45,552 bases of DNA, taken from Acidobacteriota bacterium. GTDB taxonomy: Bacteria; Acidobacteriota; UBA6911; RPQK01; DATIPO01. Positions 25,804 to 34,524 of this stretch are shown piece after piece; position 1 is the first letter of the stretch, and every line of letters begins with the position of its first letter. The notes beneath the pieces were generated by a model that saw only the letters and a program-made list of their open reading frames with translations, was not told the DNA's origin and searched no databases. Position numbers and translations under genes: made by a program. Location of the stretch: positions 1 through 45,552 of the forward strand of contig DATIPQ010000034.1 of NCBI GenBank assembly GCA_035471785.1. The letters are read 5' to 3'.

Positions 25804-27510
25804 TCAAGGCTTTCGTGCGGATAGCAGGGTCTCGGCCAGGAAGAGGGCGGCGCTGAAGACCAGCAGAGCCGGCCAGACGGGCGCCGAAGCGGCTCGGGAC
25901 GCGACCGGTGAAAGGGTGGAGAGGTTGCCCAGGGAACGGGGCTGGTAGGCGGTATTTCCTTCCTGGTCATGAAGGGCCAGACGGCTGCCTTCGGGCAGCG
26001 GTTGGGAGGGTGTGGTGAGGGTGTAGAGGGGAGGCAGCGGACGGTGGCCCAGCAGATGTCGCACGGCGTTGAAAAAGACGGTGGTCGAGAAGCGTCCCGC
26101 GTCGTCTTCGCCGCCTAGCGGGGGGCCGGGGATGTAGACCGCGGGCGGGTCGGCGCGCAGTCCGATCCAGATTCCGTTGAGTCCGCGAAGGACGGGCGTG
26201 AAGGTTTCGGGCAGGGGCTGCGGAGGGGCGGCGATGCCCAGGGCTTCGGCAACGTCGAAGTTGAGTCCGGCGAGCAGTGGGCTGGATTCGAGGAAGTCTG
26301 AGATCTGGGTCGAGGGGGGAACCTCCCCGCCCGAGGGTTGAGCATAGCCGGGACCCAGGTAGAGGGCGGGGACGGCGTTCTGTGAGGCCGGGGACGCATC
26401 TGCCAGTTCCGTCCAGGGCAGGACCTTCAAGTCGGGGCCTTGCCCGGCGCCGTTGACGGTCGGCGCTGCGCGCTGCCATCCCAGCCGCTGGAGCAGTGCG
26501 GGGGCCTGGATGCCCCACTCCACCCGCAGGCGGCGGGCTGGAGGGATGTCGATGACGGCCTGGTTGTCGTAGTCATAGGCGTCCGGGGACGTCAGGACGA
26601 GGCGATGACGTCCGGCTCTGGCGGGAGCGAAGCGCAGGCTGGCGCGTCCCCGTTCCCAGGCGGGGGACTGGTCGCTGAGGATGGACCCGTCAGGCGCCTG
26701 AACCCGCAGGCGCGCTCGGGCTGGAGGCGGACCCCAGCTTCGCAGCTCGGCCAGGACTTCATCGACGCGTCCGGTGAGGGGGTCGCGGCGGGCCGACAGA
26801 GTGGTGAAGCCGGCGTTGTCGACGGGACCTCCGATATCGATCCAGGCCGAAAGTTCGGCGGCCCATTGAGGCGCCGGACGGTCGCTGATGGCCACCACCG
26901 CACCCACCGGGCAGGTAGGCTGGACGGACGGCGCCTGACGGCCTGCGACCTCTCCCTCCAGCAGCCTTCGCGCGCTTTGTCGAACCAGGTCAAGGTTGGT
27001 CCCCAGCGCCCGCGGAGAGAGGCTCTGGGCCGCGGTCAGGACCTGGGAGGCGCTTCCCGACGCGATTTCCCGGACTTCGAGGTCGAAGGCCAGCAATCGA
27101 AAGCAAGAGGCCTGACCCGATGGGCGGACTTGCTGCAAGAGTTCCTGCAACCGTTGCAGGGCCACCTCAAAGCGGATTCCGCCTTGGGGGACGCCGGTGG
27201 AGAGGCTGGCCGAGGTGTCGAGCAGGAGGGCGGCGCCGGAGACCTGCACCGCACCCGCCTCCCACTCGAGGCCCACCGAGAGCAGGGCGGCCAGCAGCAG
27301 CGCGACAACCGCCACCCGCAGCCAGAAGGAGAGCGTCATGGGCGGCGGATTCCAACGCCAGCGCCGGGCCGAACGGCTGATGGGGGGCAGTTCGCGGAAG
27401 AAGCGTCTGGAGGAGATCCTGCGCCGCTCGATGCGCGGACGCGCCAGGTGGGCCAGCACCATGGCCGCCAATACTGCACCCATCAGTGCCGCCAGCCAGG
27501 TCAGGGTCAC
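25804..27510 (-). CDS. BatA/VWA-type membrane protein of the MoxR operon
   Basis: A 568-aa protein with an N-terminal BatA-like part: two membrane helices (about 3-22 and 60-80) flanking a basic segment (RPRIERRRISSRRFFREL). A VWA domain follows, starting ALLLDTSASLS (94-104) with the MIDAS DTSAS. A beta-rich region leads to a C-terminal helix (about 546-563). The large middle part lies in the periplasm. Its start overlaps the DUF58 gene by 4 nt (ATGA), so the two are coupled. BatA-type proteins work with MoxR ATPases in metal insertion or envelope stress, but the target here is unknown. Confidence 0.85.
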   Translation of the reverse strand: MTLTWLAALMGAVLAAMVLAHLARPRIERRRISSRRFFRELPPISRSARRWRWNPPPMTLSFWLRVAVVALLLAALLSVGLEWEAGAVQVSGAALLLDTSASLSTGVPQGGIRFEVALQRLQELLQQVRPSGQASCFRLLAFDLEVREIASGSASQVLTAAQSLSPRALGTNLDLVRQSARRLLEGEVAGRQAPSVQPTCPVGAVVAISDRPAPQWAAELSAWIDIGGPVDNAGFTTLSARRDPLTGRVDEVLAELRSWGPPPARARLRVQAPDGSILSDQSPAWERGRASLRFAPARAGRHRLVLTSPDAYDYDNQAVIDIPPARRLRVEWGIQAPALLQRLGWQRAAPTVNGAGQGPDLKVLPWTELADASPASQNAVPALYLGPGYAQPSGGEVPPSTQISDFLESSPLLAGLNFDVAEALGIAAPPQPLPETFTPVLRGLNGIWIGLRADPPAVYIPGPPLGGEDDAGRFSTTVFFNAVRHLLGHRPLPPLYTLTTPSQPLPEGSRLALHDQEGNTAYQPRSLGNLSTLSPVASRAASAPVWPALLVFSAALFLAETLLSARKP

Positions 27511-28466
27511 TTCGCCTCCCGCATAAACAGCCGTTCCAGCACGGGATCATCGAGAAAGCAGGCGCGAAAAAACGATTCTGCGTCGAAGCGCTCTTGAGCG
27601 GGATAGGCCCAGTGCAGCCAGTCGAGCCCGCTGCGGCGCAGGTGGTTGCGCAGGCGCTGCTTGCCCGATCGGATGCGCTCTTCCACTTGTCTCAAGGTCG
27701 ATTCGTCAAGCTCCACCCGCGGATCGTCCTGGCGCCTGCGCAGCCCTTCGATGCGCCGCGCTCCCCTTCCCAGCAGCGCCTTTTCGTGAGGCCAGGAGTC
27801 GAGGTCGATGAGGATGACCCAGCGCAAGCCGTCTTGAGCGGCGGCGATCTTGTGTCCCAATTGGCGCGCCGTCGCCTCGGAGTCAAAGTAAAGGTCGGTG
27901 AGAATGACCCACACTCCGGCCGGAGGGAGCAGGCGTCCCAGCAGGCTGAGATTGGCAGGCAGTTCTTCGTCCTGCCCCGACAGCGGACGCGCCAGGCGCT
28001 TGAGGGCGGGCGCCAGAGCCGTGACTGAAGCCGTGCCCGCCAGCTCGGCGGCGCTTCCCGCGGCGGGTCCGAAGAGCCGGTGCAGGACCACCCGGTCTGA
28101 GGAGCGCAAAGCGATGGTTCCCAGGGCTTGGGCCGTCCACAGGGCGGCCTGGAGCTTGGGAAGTGCCTCGGGCAGCAGCATGCTGGGGCGCGTGTCCAGG
28201 GAAACGACCAGCGTCAATTGCTCCTCGGCGGCGAAGCTGCGTACCAGCAGGTCGTGCTTGCCTCCGAAACGGGCCGAGGCCCGCCAGTCGACGTGGCGGA
28301 TGTCGTCGCCCCGGGCGTAGCGCTGAAACTCGCGGAACTCCAGGCTCTGCCCCTTGCGCCGCGTCTGGTGGGCTCCGACCATGCCCGGACGCAGCAGCTT
28401 GCGGGCCCGCAGACGGTAGCGTTCCAAGAGCGCCGCCGTCAGCGGGTTGGAACGTTCTATTGCCAT
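27507..28466 (-). CDS. DUF58 domain protein
   Basis: A 319-aa soluble protein. The DUF58 signature is FREFQRYARGDDIRHVDWRA (residues 44-63), followed by a VWA-like core: LTLVVSLDTRPSMLL and VWVILTDLYFD. DUF58 proteins are constant partners of MoxR ATPases and BatA-type VWA proteins, and this gene sits between both. ATG 28466 is used. It overlaps the BatA-type gene by 4 nt. The 171-bp gap to moxR contains a repeat element copy (28494-28606), which splits the operon spacing. Confidence 0.92.
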   Translation of the reverse strand: MAIERSNPLTAALLERYRLRARKLLRPGMVGAHQTRRKGQSLEFREFQRYARGDDIRHVDWRASARFGGKHDLLVRSFAAEEQLTLVVSLDTRPSMLLPEALPKLQAALWTAQALGTIALRSSDRVVLHRLFGPAAGSAAELAGTASVTALAPALKRLARPLSGQDEELPANLSLLGRLLPPAGVWVILTDLYFDSEATARQLGHKIAAAQDGLRWVILIDLDSWPHEKALLGRGARRIEGLRRRQDDPRVELDESTLRQVEERIRSGKQRLRNHLRRSGLDWLHWAYPAQERFDAESFFRACFLDDPVLERLFMREAK

Positions 28467-28493
28467 GGTCTCTATCCCGGCTCGGATCGCGCC

Positions 28494-28606
28494 TTAGTGC
28501 TGCCGTTCATGAATCCTCAGCCAGCGCCCTCAGTTTCTTGTCTGTAAGCGGCATTAGCGCTGGCCCAGGGGCCCGTCGAGCCCAAGCGAGACGGCGGCGC
28601 CACCCC
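28494..28606 (-). repeat. Short copy of interspersed hairpin element (copy A)
   Basis: Read on the minus strand, this stretch carries GGGTGGCGCCGCCGTCTCGC (within 28605-28585), then ACAAGAAAC-GAGGG, CTGGCT-AG-ATT, and ends GGCAGCACTA (28504-28495). The same blocks in the same order occur on the plus strand at 45226-45508, with the last about 60 nt alignable with few changes. It fills the moxR-DUF58 gap and ends 28 bp before the DUF58 start. Confidence 0.75.
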
Positions 28607-28637
28607 TCAGGACATAAGCTTCGATCCTTGGCGGTTA

Positions 28638-29789
28638 CTACCATTGTTCCTCTCCGATGTAGCGGCGCAGGTCGGGGTCGCTGCGCAGGGTGTCGCGGTA
28701 GCCGGCGGTGGACGGCGCGGCGTGGTAGATGAAGTCGGCCAGCAATCGTTCGCGCAGATGTGACTCTCGTGTTTCTGGCTGGCGGGTCAATTGGCGGTAG
28801 CGCTCGTCCCAGTCGAGATCGAGCAGGGCCCGATGACGCAGGGCGGGACGCGCAACCTTGACCAGGTCGATGCCCTCGGCGGTTTCCGCTCCCTCGCGGA
28901 AGAGCAGGGCATAGGCCTTGGCTCCCCGCATGAGGTCGATTCCGGCGCGGGGCCCGAGTCCGTAGAGGAGAAGTTGGCCCAGCTTGGCAAGCCGTTCGCT
29001 TTGCCGCTTGTCCAGGCCTGAGGCTTCCGACAGGCGGTGGTTGGAGGCCAGGAAAAGGTTGGCGACGTGCTCTTCAAGCGCCGGCAGCGGAGCCATGTCG
29101 TGAATGAGACGCCGCAATTCCTGGTACTTGCGGCGCGAGTCCTCCAAATCGCGGGGCAGGGCCGCGGGCTTTTCCTCCTCAGGCTCTCCCAGGGGGACGA
29201 TGATCTCCCCGCGGGCATTGCGTCCGGCGCGTTTGCCCACGATGCGGCGCAGCACCCCGGCTCCGGGCACGGGCATGAGGATCTTGAACATGAAACGGTC
29301 GGCTTGAGCCTCGGGCAGGTTGTAGGTGCCCTCCATGTCGATGGGGTTTTGGGTGGCCAGCACCATGAAAGGACGTTCCAGAAGACGCTTCTCGCCCAGC
29401 ACGGTGACCTGCTTTTCGGCCATGGCTTCCAGCATGGCGCTCTGAGTCTTGGGAGTGGCGCGGTTGATCTCGTCGGCCAACAACAGCGAGGTGAAAACCG
29501 GTCCGGGGCGGAAGACGAGCTGTCCGCCGGCGTCCGGCATCAGAGTCCCGGTAATGTCGGCGGGCATCAGGTCGGGCGTGAACTGGATGCGTCCGAAGGG
29601 CAGCGCCAGCAGGCGTCCCAGATTCTTGATGAGGTCGGTCTTGCCCAGCCCCGGATTGCCTTCCAGGAGGACGTGGCCGCCCGAGTAAAGGGCGCACAGG
29701 CAGAGCCGGGTGACTTCTTCAAGTCCGTACATGCGCCGTCCCACCGACTCGAGCAGGGTGGAGGCGAAGTGCTGCACGTTGCGGCTCAC
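28638..29789 (-). CDS. MoxR-family AAA+ ATPase
   Basis: A 383-aa AAA+ ATPase of the MoxR group, chaperone-like proteins that act with VWA partners. Walker A GNPGLGKT is at residues 44-51, Walker B LLLADE at 102-107 with the following INRATPKTQSAMLEAM typical of MoxR, sensor 1 ATQNPIDMEGTYNLPEAQ, and an AAA lid domain C-terminal. The GTG at 29789 is chosen because AAGGAG lies 5 nt upstream and it overlaps the preceding stop as GTGA. A longer frame to 29852 adds no homology. The operon is membrane protein, MoxR, DUF58, BatA-type. Confidence 0.93.
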   Translation of the reverse strand: MSRNVQHFASTLLESVGRRMYGLEEVTRLCLCALYSGGHVLLEGNPGLGKTDLIKNLGRLLALPFGRIQFTPDLMPADITGTLMPDAGGQLVFRPGPVFTSLLLADEINRATPKTQSAMLEAMAEKQVTVLGEKRLLERPFMVLATQNPIDMEGTYNLPEAQADRFMFKILMPVPGAGVLRRIVGKRAGRNARGEIIVPLGEPEEEKPAALPRDLEDSRRKYQELRRLIHDMAPLPALEEHVANLFLASNHRLSEASGLDKRQSERLAKLGQLLLYGLGPRAGIDLMRGAKAYALLFREGAETAEGIDLVKVARPALRHRALLDLDWDERYRQLTRQPETRESHLRERLLADFIYHAAPSTAGYRDTLRSDPDLRRYIGEEQW

Positions 29790-31291
29790 GGGTTCTCCTT
29801 TCGCGTAAAGGGCGGCTGATCGCCGGCCGAGGACTGCGAGATCCGGTCCCAAAGTACCCGAATCCAGTTAGGCAGCCGCTGCGAGGAGGACTCGCCGGCG
29901 GGACTGCGCCCTCTGGCAGGCGCCATGCGGTCCCGCGAAACCGCCTCCGCAGGCGGCTCCTCTCCGCTCTCCCGGGACGACGGCTGCTGGCCGGGCCGGC
30001 CGTCTTCCAGGGGAGGCAAGTCCAGCTCCAGGGCCTCCTGGGGATTCAGTTCGGGCACCTCCACCAGCGGTTGCTGGAAGTCCATTTCGGGGTCGTTGCC
30101 CGAGCGCCCGTAACCTTCTTCGCCGCTTTCTCCGGCGGACTCGCTTTGCCCCTCGCCTTCGCCTGAGGTCGATCCCTGCCCCGAATCGCCTTGGTTTTCC
30201 TGTTGGGCGGACTCTCCCGAGCCTCCTTCTCCGCCGCTCGCCTCTTGCCCCTGCGGCGGGTCTCCCCGGCCGCCGGACTGCGAATCGCCTTCCGAAGCGG
30301 AATCCTGCGAGGAGGAGGAGGGCTGGCCGGATTCTGCTTGTCCCGAGCCTTGCCGGCCGGAGGAGGATCCCTTATCGCCCTCCTGGCCGCCTTGCCCGCT
30401 CTCCTCAGCGGAGCGGTCCCCGCTGTCCGAACCGTTTCCGGAATCGCGCGAAGATTGTGCGGGCGACTGACCCGGGCCGGGACGCGAATAGGCCAGGCGC
30501 CGAAGTTGCTGGCTCATGCCCGGGGGGGCGCCGGCGGGCAGCAGTGCGGCGGCCAGCCACATCAGCGGGAACAGTGACAGCACCAAAGCGGCAACCGCCA
30601 GCGCGCGATGGACGAGATCGCGGGCCGGCCAAGTCCATCCGCCGGCCACCAGGCGGGGAGGACGCCCCCCGCCTCCCGTCCGCTGCCGGTCGAGCACCCG
30701 GGTCAAGCCGGGCAAGGCCGGTCGGGGCGATCTCAGATCGGCGTCGGCGACGCTGCGGTAGCGGCTTGTGATGAGCAGGCCCGAGGAAAGCAGCTTCCAG
30801 ATCCTCCGGGGAACCGCTAGCGGCGGAGAACTGACCAAGCTGCTCGGGTGGGGAAGCCGTTTCCAACACAGCGCCAGCGTGGCCCGCGCTGCGCCTGGCA
30901 GCAGCAGTCCCTGCAGTCCGCCCAGCAGAGCGATTACGCCGGCTCCCGCAACGGCTCCCAGCAAAGCGGCCGACGCATGGCCCGCTCCCAGCAGCAGCAA
31001 GAGCACTCCCGACACGATCGCCAGGACACAGACAGGCATCAAACCGCCCGCCAGAAAGTAAAGGCGAAAGGCCCGGCCCTGTTTGCTCACGACCTGGGCC
31101 GGAGCCTGCCGGAAATCGCTCTCCAAGCGGCGGGCCCGCCACTGGGCCAGTGCCAGCAGCGCTGTCATGTGCACCGCTCCGGCCATGCCCGCGAGCACCA
31201 CCAGACCCATCCATGGCGGCGGCGCCAGACGCACCACCAGCATGGCCGCCACTCCCGTCAGCAACGCCAAAACCAGCAGCACGCCCAGCAT
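29786..31291 (-). CDS. Membrane protein with long Ser/Gly/Gln/Glu-rich region
   Basis: A 501-aa protein and the first gene of the MoxR operon. Four membrane helices lie in residues 2-21, 27-48, 77-101 and 105-130, and a fifth around 231-252. Residues about 270-400 are low-complexity and disordered, built of Ser, Gly, Gln, Glu and Asp (DSGNGSDSGDRSAEESGQ and similar). A Pro/Glu-rich stretch and a basic C-terminus (LPNWIRVLWDRI) follow. Genes of this position in MoxR/Bat operons often encode fast-evolving membrane partners; I recognise no named family. The stop overlaps the moxR GTG by 4 nt. It is divergent from the porin operon across 128 bp. Confidence 0.75.
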   Translation of the reverse strand: MLGVLLVLALLTGVAAMLVVRLAPPPWMGLVVLAGMAGAVHMTALLALAQWRARRLESDFRQAPAQVVSKQGRAFRLYFLAGGLMPVCVLAIVSGVLLLLLGAGHASAALLGAVAGAGVIALLGGLQGLLLPGAARATLALCWKRLPHPSSLVSSPPLAVPRRIWKLLSSGLLITSRYRSVADADLRSPRPALPGLTRVLDRQRTGGGGRPPRLVAGGWTWPARDLVHRALAVAALVLSLFPLMWLAAALLPAGAPPGMSQQLRRLAYSRPGPGQSPAQSSRDSGNGSDSGDRSAEESGQGGQEGDKGSSSGRQGSGQAESGQPSSSSQDSASEGDSQSGGRGDPPQGQEASGGEGGSGESAQQENQGDSGQGSTSGEGEGQSESAGESGEEGYGRSGNDPEMDFQQPLVEVPELNPQEALELDLPPLEDGRPGQQPSSRESGEEPPAEAVSRDRMAPARGRSPAGESSSQRLPNWIRVLWDRISQSSAGDQPPFTRKENP

Positions 31292-31368
31292 GTCTCCACT
31301 TTACCCTATCTGCACTCCCGGCGTGGCGCCTCTTGAACGCTGCACGAAGGCGACTTGGAGGCCGTGAC

Positions 31369-31397
31369 TTGACGGAGCTGTTTAGGGGCTGTATATT
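31369..31397 (+). promoter_or_regulatory. Strong sigma-70 promoter of the porin-CuA-dihaem operon
   Basis: TTGACG (31369-31374), a 17-bp spacer, and TATATT (31392-31397) match the consensus at 5 of 6 positions in each box. The predicted start near 31404 leaves a leader of about 16 nt that holds GGAG (31409-31412) before the TTG codon. Confidence 0.65.
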
Positions 31398-31419
31398 TTG
31401 AATTTCATGGAGTCTGATT

Positions 31420-32772
31420 TTGAAATTAGCCTATACTAAATTTTTGCTTCCTCTTTTGTTTCTCTTCTTCTCGCCGGTTCTGGCGGAATGGTCAGAGGAG
31501 GGAGCCAAGTCGCAAGATCTGGTGCGGAAACTTGAAATGCTGGAAGAGCGCATCCGGCAGTTGGAAGGCGAGCTTGCAGAATTGAAGGCCGAGAAGGCTG
31601 GCCGCGAAGGCGGTAAGGAAGAGGCCCAGCCGCCGCAATCGGTCGCCGGGACCGAAGAAGAGCAGGATCAAGAGCTTCCCATGGCGGAGGTTCTGCCGAC
31701 CGACGAAGGCGTGATCGCGTATGAATCCAGCGAAGTACGCATGCCCTATTCCGGGTATATGGAATTCCACTTCAACAAACCGGAGTCACAGCCCGGAATC
31801 GCGGACTTTCACCGCTTTGTGCTTCTCTACGGGCACCAGTTCACCGACCGCATCCGCTTTTGGGGCGAATTGGAACTGGAACACGCCTTCGTCGAAGGCG
31901 CTGAAAGGAGCGGTGAACTGGAATTGGAGCAGGCGTACCTCGACTTCGCCGTCAAGCCCTGGCTCAACTTCCGGGCCGGGGTCTTGCTGGCTCCGGTGGG
32001 GCTGATTAATGAAAGGCATGAGCCCCCTACCTTCAACGGGGTGGAACGGCCTTTTGTGGATACCTTCATCATCCCCACCACCTGGTTTGATCCGGGGGTC
32101 GGCATTCACGGTGACCTGGGCAAGGGCTTCGTCTACCGGGCCTATGTCATGTCTCCCCTCAACGCTTCTTTCATCAGTGCCGAGGAGGGTCTGGCCGAGG
32201 CTCCCCAGAAGGCCTTCGAATCGGTTTCCGAGAATCCCGGATTCACCGGCCGCTTGGAATACCATGGGTTGCCCGGGCTCCTGCTGGGGACCAGCTTCTG
32301 GACCAGCCAGGCCGGATTCGAAACGCCCGGTATCAATCCCCGCGTCGACATTTTCGAGTTTGACGGTCGCCTTGATATGGGCCGCTTCGGCTTTCGGGGG
32401 CAGTTCGCGCACGTCAACATCAGCGACACGGCTCGTCTCAACTCGCGTCTGCAGCTCACGACCGGCGTGAATCCCAACATCGCCGAGCAGATGCGCGGAT
32501 TTTACCTGGAGGGTGCGGCTCAAGTGCTGCCTTCGTTCTGGCGCCAGGAGTTGGTGTTCTTTCACCGCTACGAGAACTTCAACACTCAGCACAAGATGGC
32601 CGAGGGCTTTCTGCCGCTGGGGGAATTCGACCGTGATGCCTTCGTGACGGGATTTACCTTCTTTCCCGATCCTGACGTGGCTTTGAAGTTCGACTACACC
32701 GTACTGCGCAACGAGAGCCGCTTCATCAAGGCCCGCAACGTCCTCAATTTCGGAATCGGATGGTGGTTCTAA
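31420..32772 (+). CDS. Outer-membrane porin, phosphate-selective porin O/P-like
   Basis: A 450-aa outer-membrane protein starting at TTG 31420 with GGAG 7 nt upstream; the first residues (MKLAYTKFLLPLLFLFFSPVLA) are a signal peptide. Residues about 33-62 form a coiled coil (KLEMLEERIRQLEGELAELK), then an acidic linker and a beta-barrel with alternating amphipathic strands (FWGELELEHAFVEG, LDFAVKPWLNFRAGVL), ending in aromatic GIGWWF typical of barrel assembly. PNFRAGVLLAPVG-type strands and the coiled coil resemble OprO/P- and DcaP-like porins. Its stop overlaps the cupredoxin ATG as TAATG. The substrate cannot be inferred; the downstream redox genes suggest a metal, small anion or small organic. 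Confidence 0.8.
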   Translation: MKLAYTKFLLPLLFLFFSPVLAEWSEEGAKSQDLVRKLEMLEERIRQLEGELAELKAEKAGREGGKEEAQPPQSVAGTEEEQDQELPMAEVLPTDEGVIAYESSEVRMPYSGYMEFHFNKPESQPGIADFHRFVLLYGHQFTDRIRFWGELELEHAFVEGAERSGELELEQAYLDFAVKPWLNFRAGVLLAPVGLINERHEPPTFNGVERPFVDTFIIPTTWFDPGVGIHGDLGKGFVYRAYVMSPLNASFISAEEGLAEAPQKAFESVSENPGFTGRLEYHGLPGLLLGTSFWTSQAGFETPGINPRVDIFEFDGRLDMGRFGFRGQFAHVNISDTARLNSRLQLTTGVNPNIAEQMRGFYLEGAAQVLPSFWRQELVFFHRYENFNTQHKMAEGFLPLGEFDRDAFVTGFTFFPDPDVALKFDYTVLRNESRFIKARNVLNFGIGWWF

Positions 32773-33173
32773 TGCAATACAAGATTCTTTTCAGGAATGC
32801 GTTTTGGAGCTTGATCCTGGTCGCCCTTCTTGCTGTGACAGCGGGCGGGCTGCTGGGAGGATGGCCCTTGTCTTCAGACAAGGCCGACGAGGCTGACCGG
32901 GTCATTCACATCGTGGCCGAGCGTTTCCACTTCATTCCCTCGCAAATCGAGCTTACTCAAGGCGAAGTGGTGGAATTGCGCATCCGCAGCCTGGATACCA
33001 ATCATGGCTTTTTCATCCCCGACGCGGGCGTTGACGTCGTCGTGCCCAAGCGGAGAAGGGGAGTGGCCCGCGTCCTCTTCCGAGCCCAGGAAAAAGGAAC
33101 CTTTCCTTTTCACTGTTCGCAAGCCTGCGGCGCCGGACATACGTTGATGCGCGGACAGATTGTGGTGAAGTAA
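32772..33173 (+). CDS. Membrane-anchored CuA-type cupredoxin (COX2-like)
   Basis: A 133-aa periplasmic cupredoxin with one N-terminal membrane helix (about 8-30). It carries a full CuA ligand set with cytochrome oxidase subunit II spacing: H78 in TNHGFFIP, then C115, Q117, C119, H123 and M126 in HCSQACGAGHTLM. CuA is a two-copper electron-transfer centre. The protein is too small for a normal subunit II (no second helix), and no subunit I gene is nearby, so it probably shuttles electrons to or from another partner. ATG 32772 overlaps the porin stop (TAATG), and its own stop overlaps the di-haem gene in the same way. Confidence 0.88.
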   Translation: MQYKILFRNAFWSLILVALLAVTAGGLLGGWPLSSDKADEADRVIHIVAERFHFIPSQIELTQGEVVELRIRSLDTNHGFFIPDAGVDVVVPKRRRGVARVLFRAQEKGTFPFHCSQACGAGHTLMRGQIVVK

Positions 33174-34420
33174 TGAGCAAAAAACTACTGGCGCTTCTGT
33201 TCTCGGGTCTTGTTCCGCTCGGCCTGCTGGCATTCCACTGGAGCCCGCTGCCAAGCGTATCCGCGCTCAGCCCCCAGGAACTCAGGACCAAGCCGGGGTC
33301 ACAGCCCCGTCAAGGCCGTCCTTCCCAGCCGGGCAATCCGCTGGCGGGCATTACGGCCGACGAGTTCGAACTCTTCCGCATCGGTTTGGACGATTTTTTG
33401 GAGGTGGAGGACGCCGGCGAAGGTCTAGGTCCGGCCTTCAACGGCCTGTCCTGCGCACAATGCCACGCTACGCCGGCCATCGGCGGAATCAGTCCCGTGG
33501 CGGGCGTGCGGGCCGGACGCTTGGAGGATGACGGCACCTTTACCGTGCTGGGCGGCGATACCCTTTATCACCTCTTCGCCCTGCCCAACCAGGTATGCCA
33601 GCCAAGCATTCCGCCTGCGGCCAACGTGGTCTCGCGCCGTGTTCCCATCCCGCTCTTCGGAGCAGGTCTGGTGGAGGCCATCGCCGATGCCACGCTGCTG
33701 GCTCTGGAAGATCCCGAGGACCTCGACGGAGACGGCATCAGCGGACGCGCCGCCCGCGTCATCGATCTCGACTCGGGAGAAGAGCGGGTGGGGCGCTTCG
33801 GATGGAAGGCCCAGCACGCTACCCTGCTGGCCTTCGGGGCCGACGCCTATCGTAACGAGATGGGCATCACCAACGACCTCTTCCGCAATGAGATGGCGGC
33901 GGGCATCGACCCGGAGACGCTTGCACTGTGCGATCCCGTGCCCGACCCCGAGGACGGGGTGGAGCCCCTCACCGGCCTGCGCGGAATCGACGCCTTTGAA
34001 GCTTTTATGAAGTTCCTGGCTCCCATCGAGAGGGGACCGCGCACCGCCCAGGTCCGTGAGGGCGAAGCGCTCTTCCGCCTGGTGGGATGCTCGGGTTGCC
34101 ATGTCCCCACGTTGATGACCGGTCCCAATCCGAATCCGGTCTTCGACCGCCGGCTCGTAAACCTCTACTCCGATTTGTTGTTGCACGACGTGGGCACCGG
34201 GGACGGCATCGAACAGGCGGACGCCGCAGCCAACGAGATCCGCACTCCCTCATTGTGGGGCCTTCGTTTCCGGCGTCCTCTGCTGCACGACGGCAGCGCC
34301 GCGACCCCATCGCAAGCCATTGCCCGACACGGCAATGAGGCGGCGGGAGTCATCGAACTCTTCAACCGCCTCAGCCGAGAGGAGCAAGAAGCGCTGCTGG
34401 CCTTCCTCACTTCGCTCTGA
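33173..34420 (+). CDS. Di-haem oxidoreductase (DUF1111, putative peroxidase)
   Basis: A 415-aa exported di-haem c-type protein. An N-terminal hydrophobic segment (MSKKLLALLFSGLVPLGLLA) acts as signal or anchor. Haem motifs are CAQCH (94-98) and CSGCH (306-310). The DUF1111 blocks are visible: GLGPAFNGLSCAQCH, PLFGAGLVEAIAD, DGISGRAARV, GRFGWKAQ, and RTPSLWGL with a C-terminal HDGSA. The family resembles bacterial cytochrome c peroxidases. Its ATG overlaps the cupredoxin stop (TAATG). Together with the cupredoxin it suggests periplasmic electron transfer, with the porin admitting the substrate. Confidence 0.9.
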   Translation: MSKKLLALLFSGLVPLGLLAFHWSPLPSVSALSPQELRTKPGSQPRQGRPSQPGNPLAGITADEFELFRIGLDDFLEVEDAGEGLGPAFNGLSCAQCHATPAIGGISPVAGVRAGRLEDDGTFTVLGGDTLYHLFALPNQVCQPSIPPAANVVSRRVPIPLFGAGLVEAIADATLLALEDPEDLDGDGISGRAARVIDLDSGEERVGRFGWKAQHATLLAFGADAYRNEMGITNDLFRNEMAAGIDPETLALCDPVPDPEDGVEPLTGLRGIDAFEAFMKFLAPIERGPRTAQVREGEALFRLVGCSGCHVPTLMTGPNPNPVFDRRLVNLYSDLLLHDVGTGDGIEQADAAANEIRTPSLWGLRFRRPLLHDGSAATPSQAIARHGNEAAGVIELFNRLSREEQEALLAFLTSL

Positions 34421-34474
34421 GCCCGGGCTCACTTTTCTCTGCCCCGGCTGCCCTTCCCGCCTGGGCCCTTTGGG

Positions 34475-34508
34475 GGAGATGGCGGACGCAAACCCTTCCG
34501 CCATCTCC
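34475..34508. terminator. Bidirectional terminator hairpin
   Basis: GGAGATGGCGGA (34475-34486) and TCCGCCATCTCC (34497-34508) make a perfect 12-bp stem with a 10-nt loop. It lies between the convergent di-haem and secreted-protein genes. There is no T-tract, but the stem is strong. Confidence 0.6.
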
Positions 34509-34524
34509 TCCCTCCCCTTGGCCC

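Noticed and set aside
25804-31291. Operon broken by an insertion sequence at 28.5 kb
   Set aside because: The 171-bp gap holds only a short repeat copy with no transposase. MoxR and DUF58 remain intact and co-oriented, so the operon is likely still functional.
32772-33173. Cytochrome c oxidase subunit II
   Set aside because: The CuA ligands match, but the protein is short, has one membrane helix, and no subunit I or III gene is nearby.
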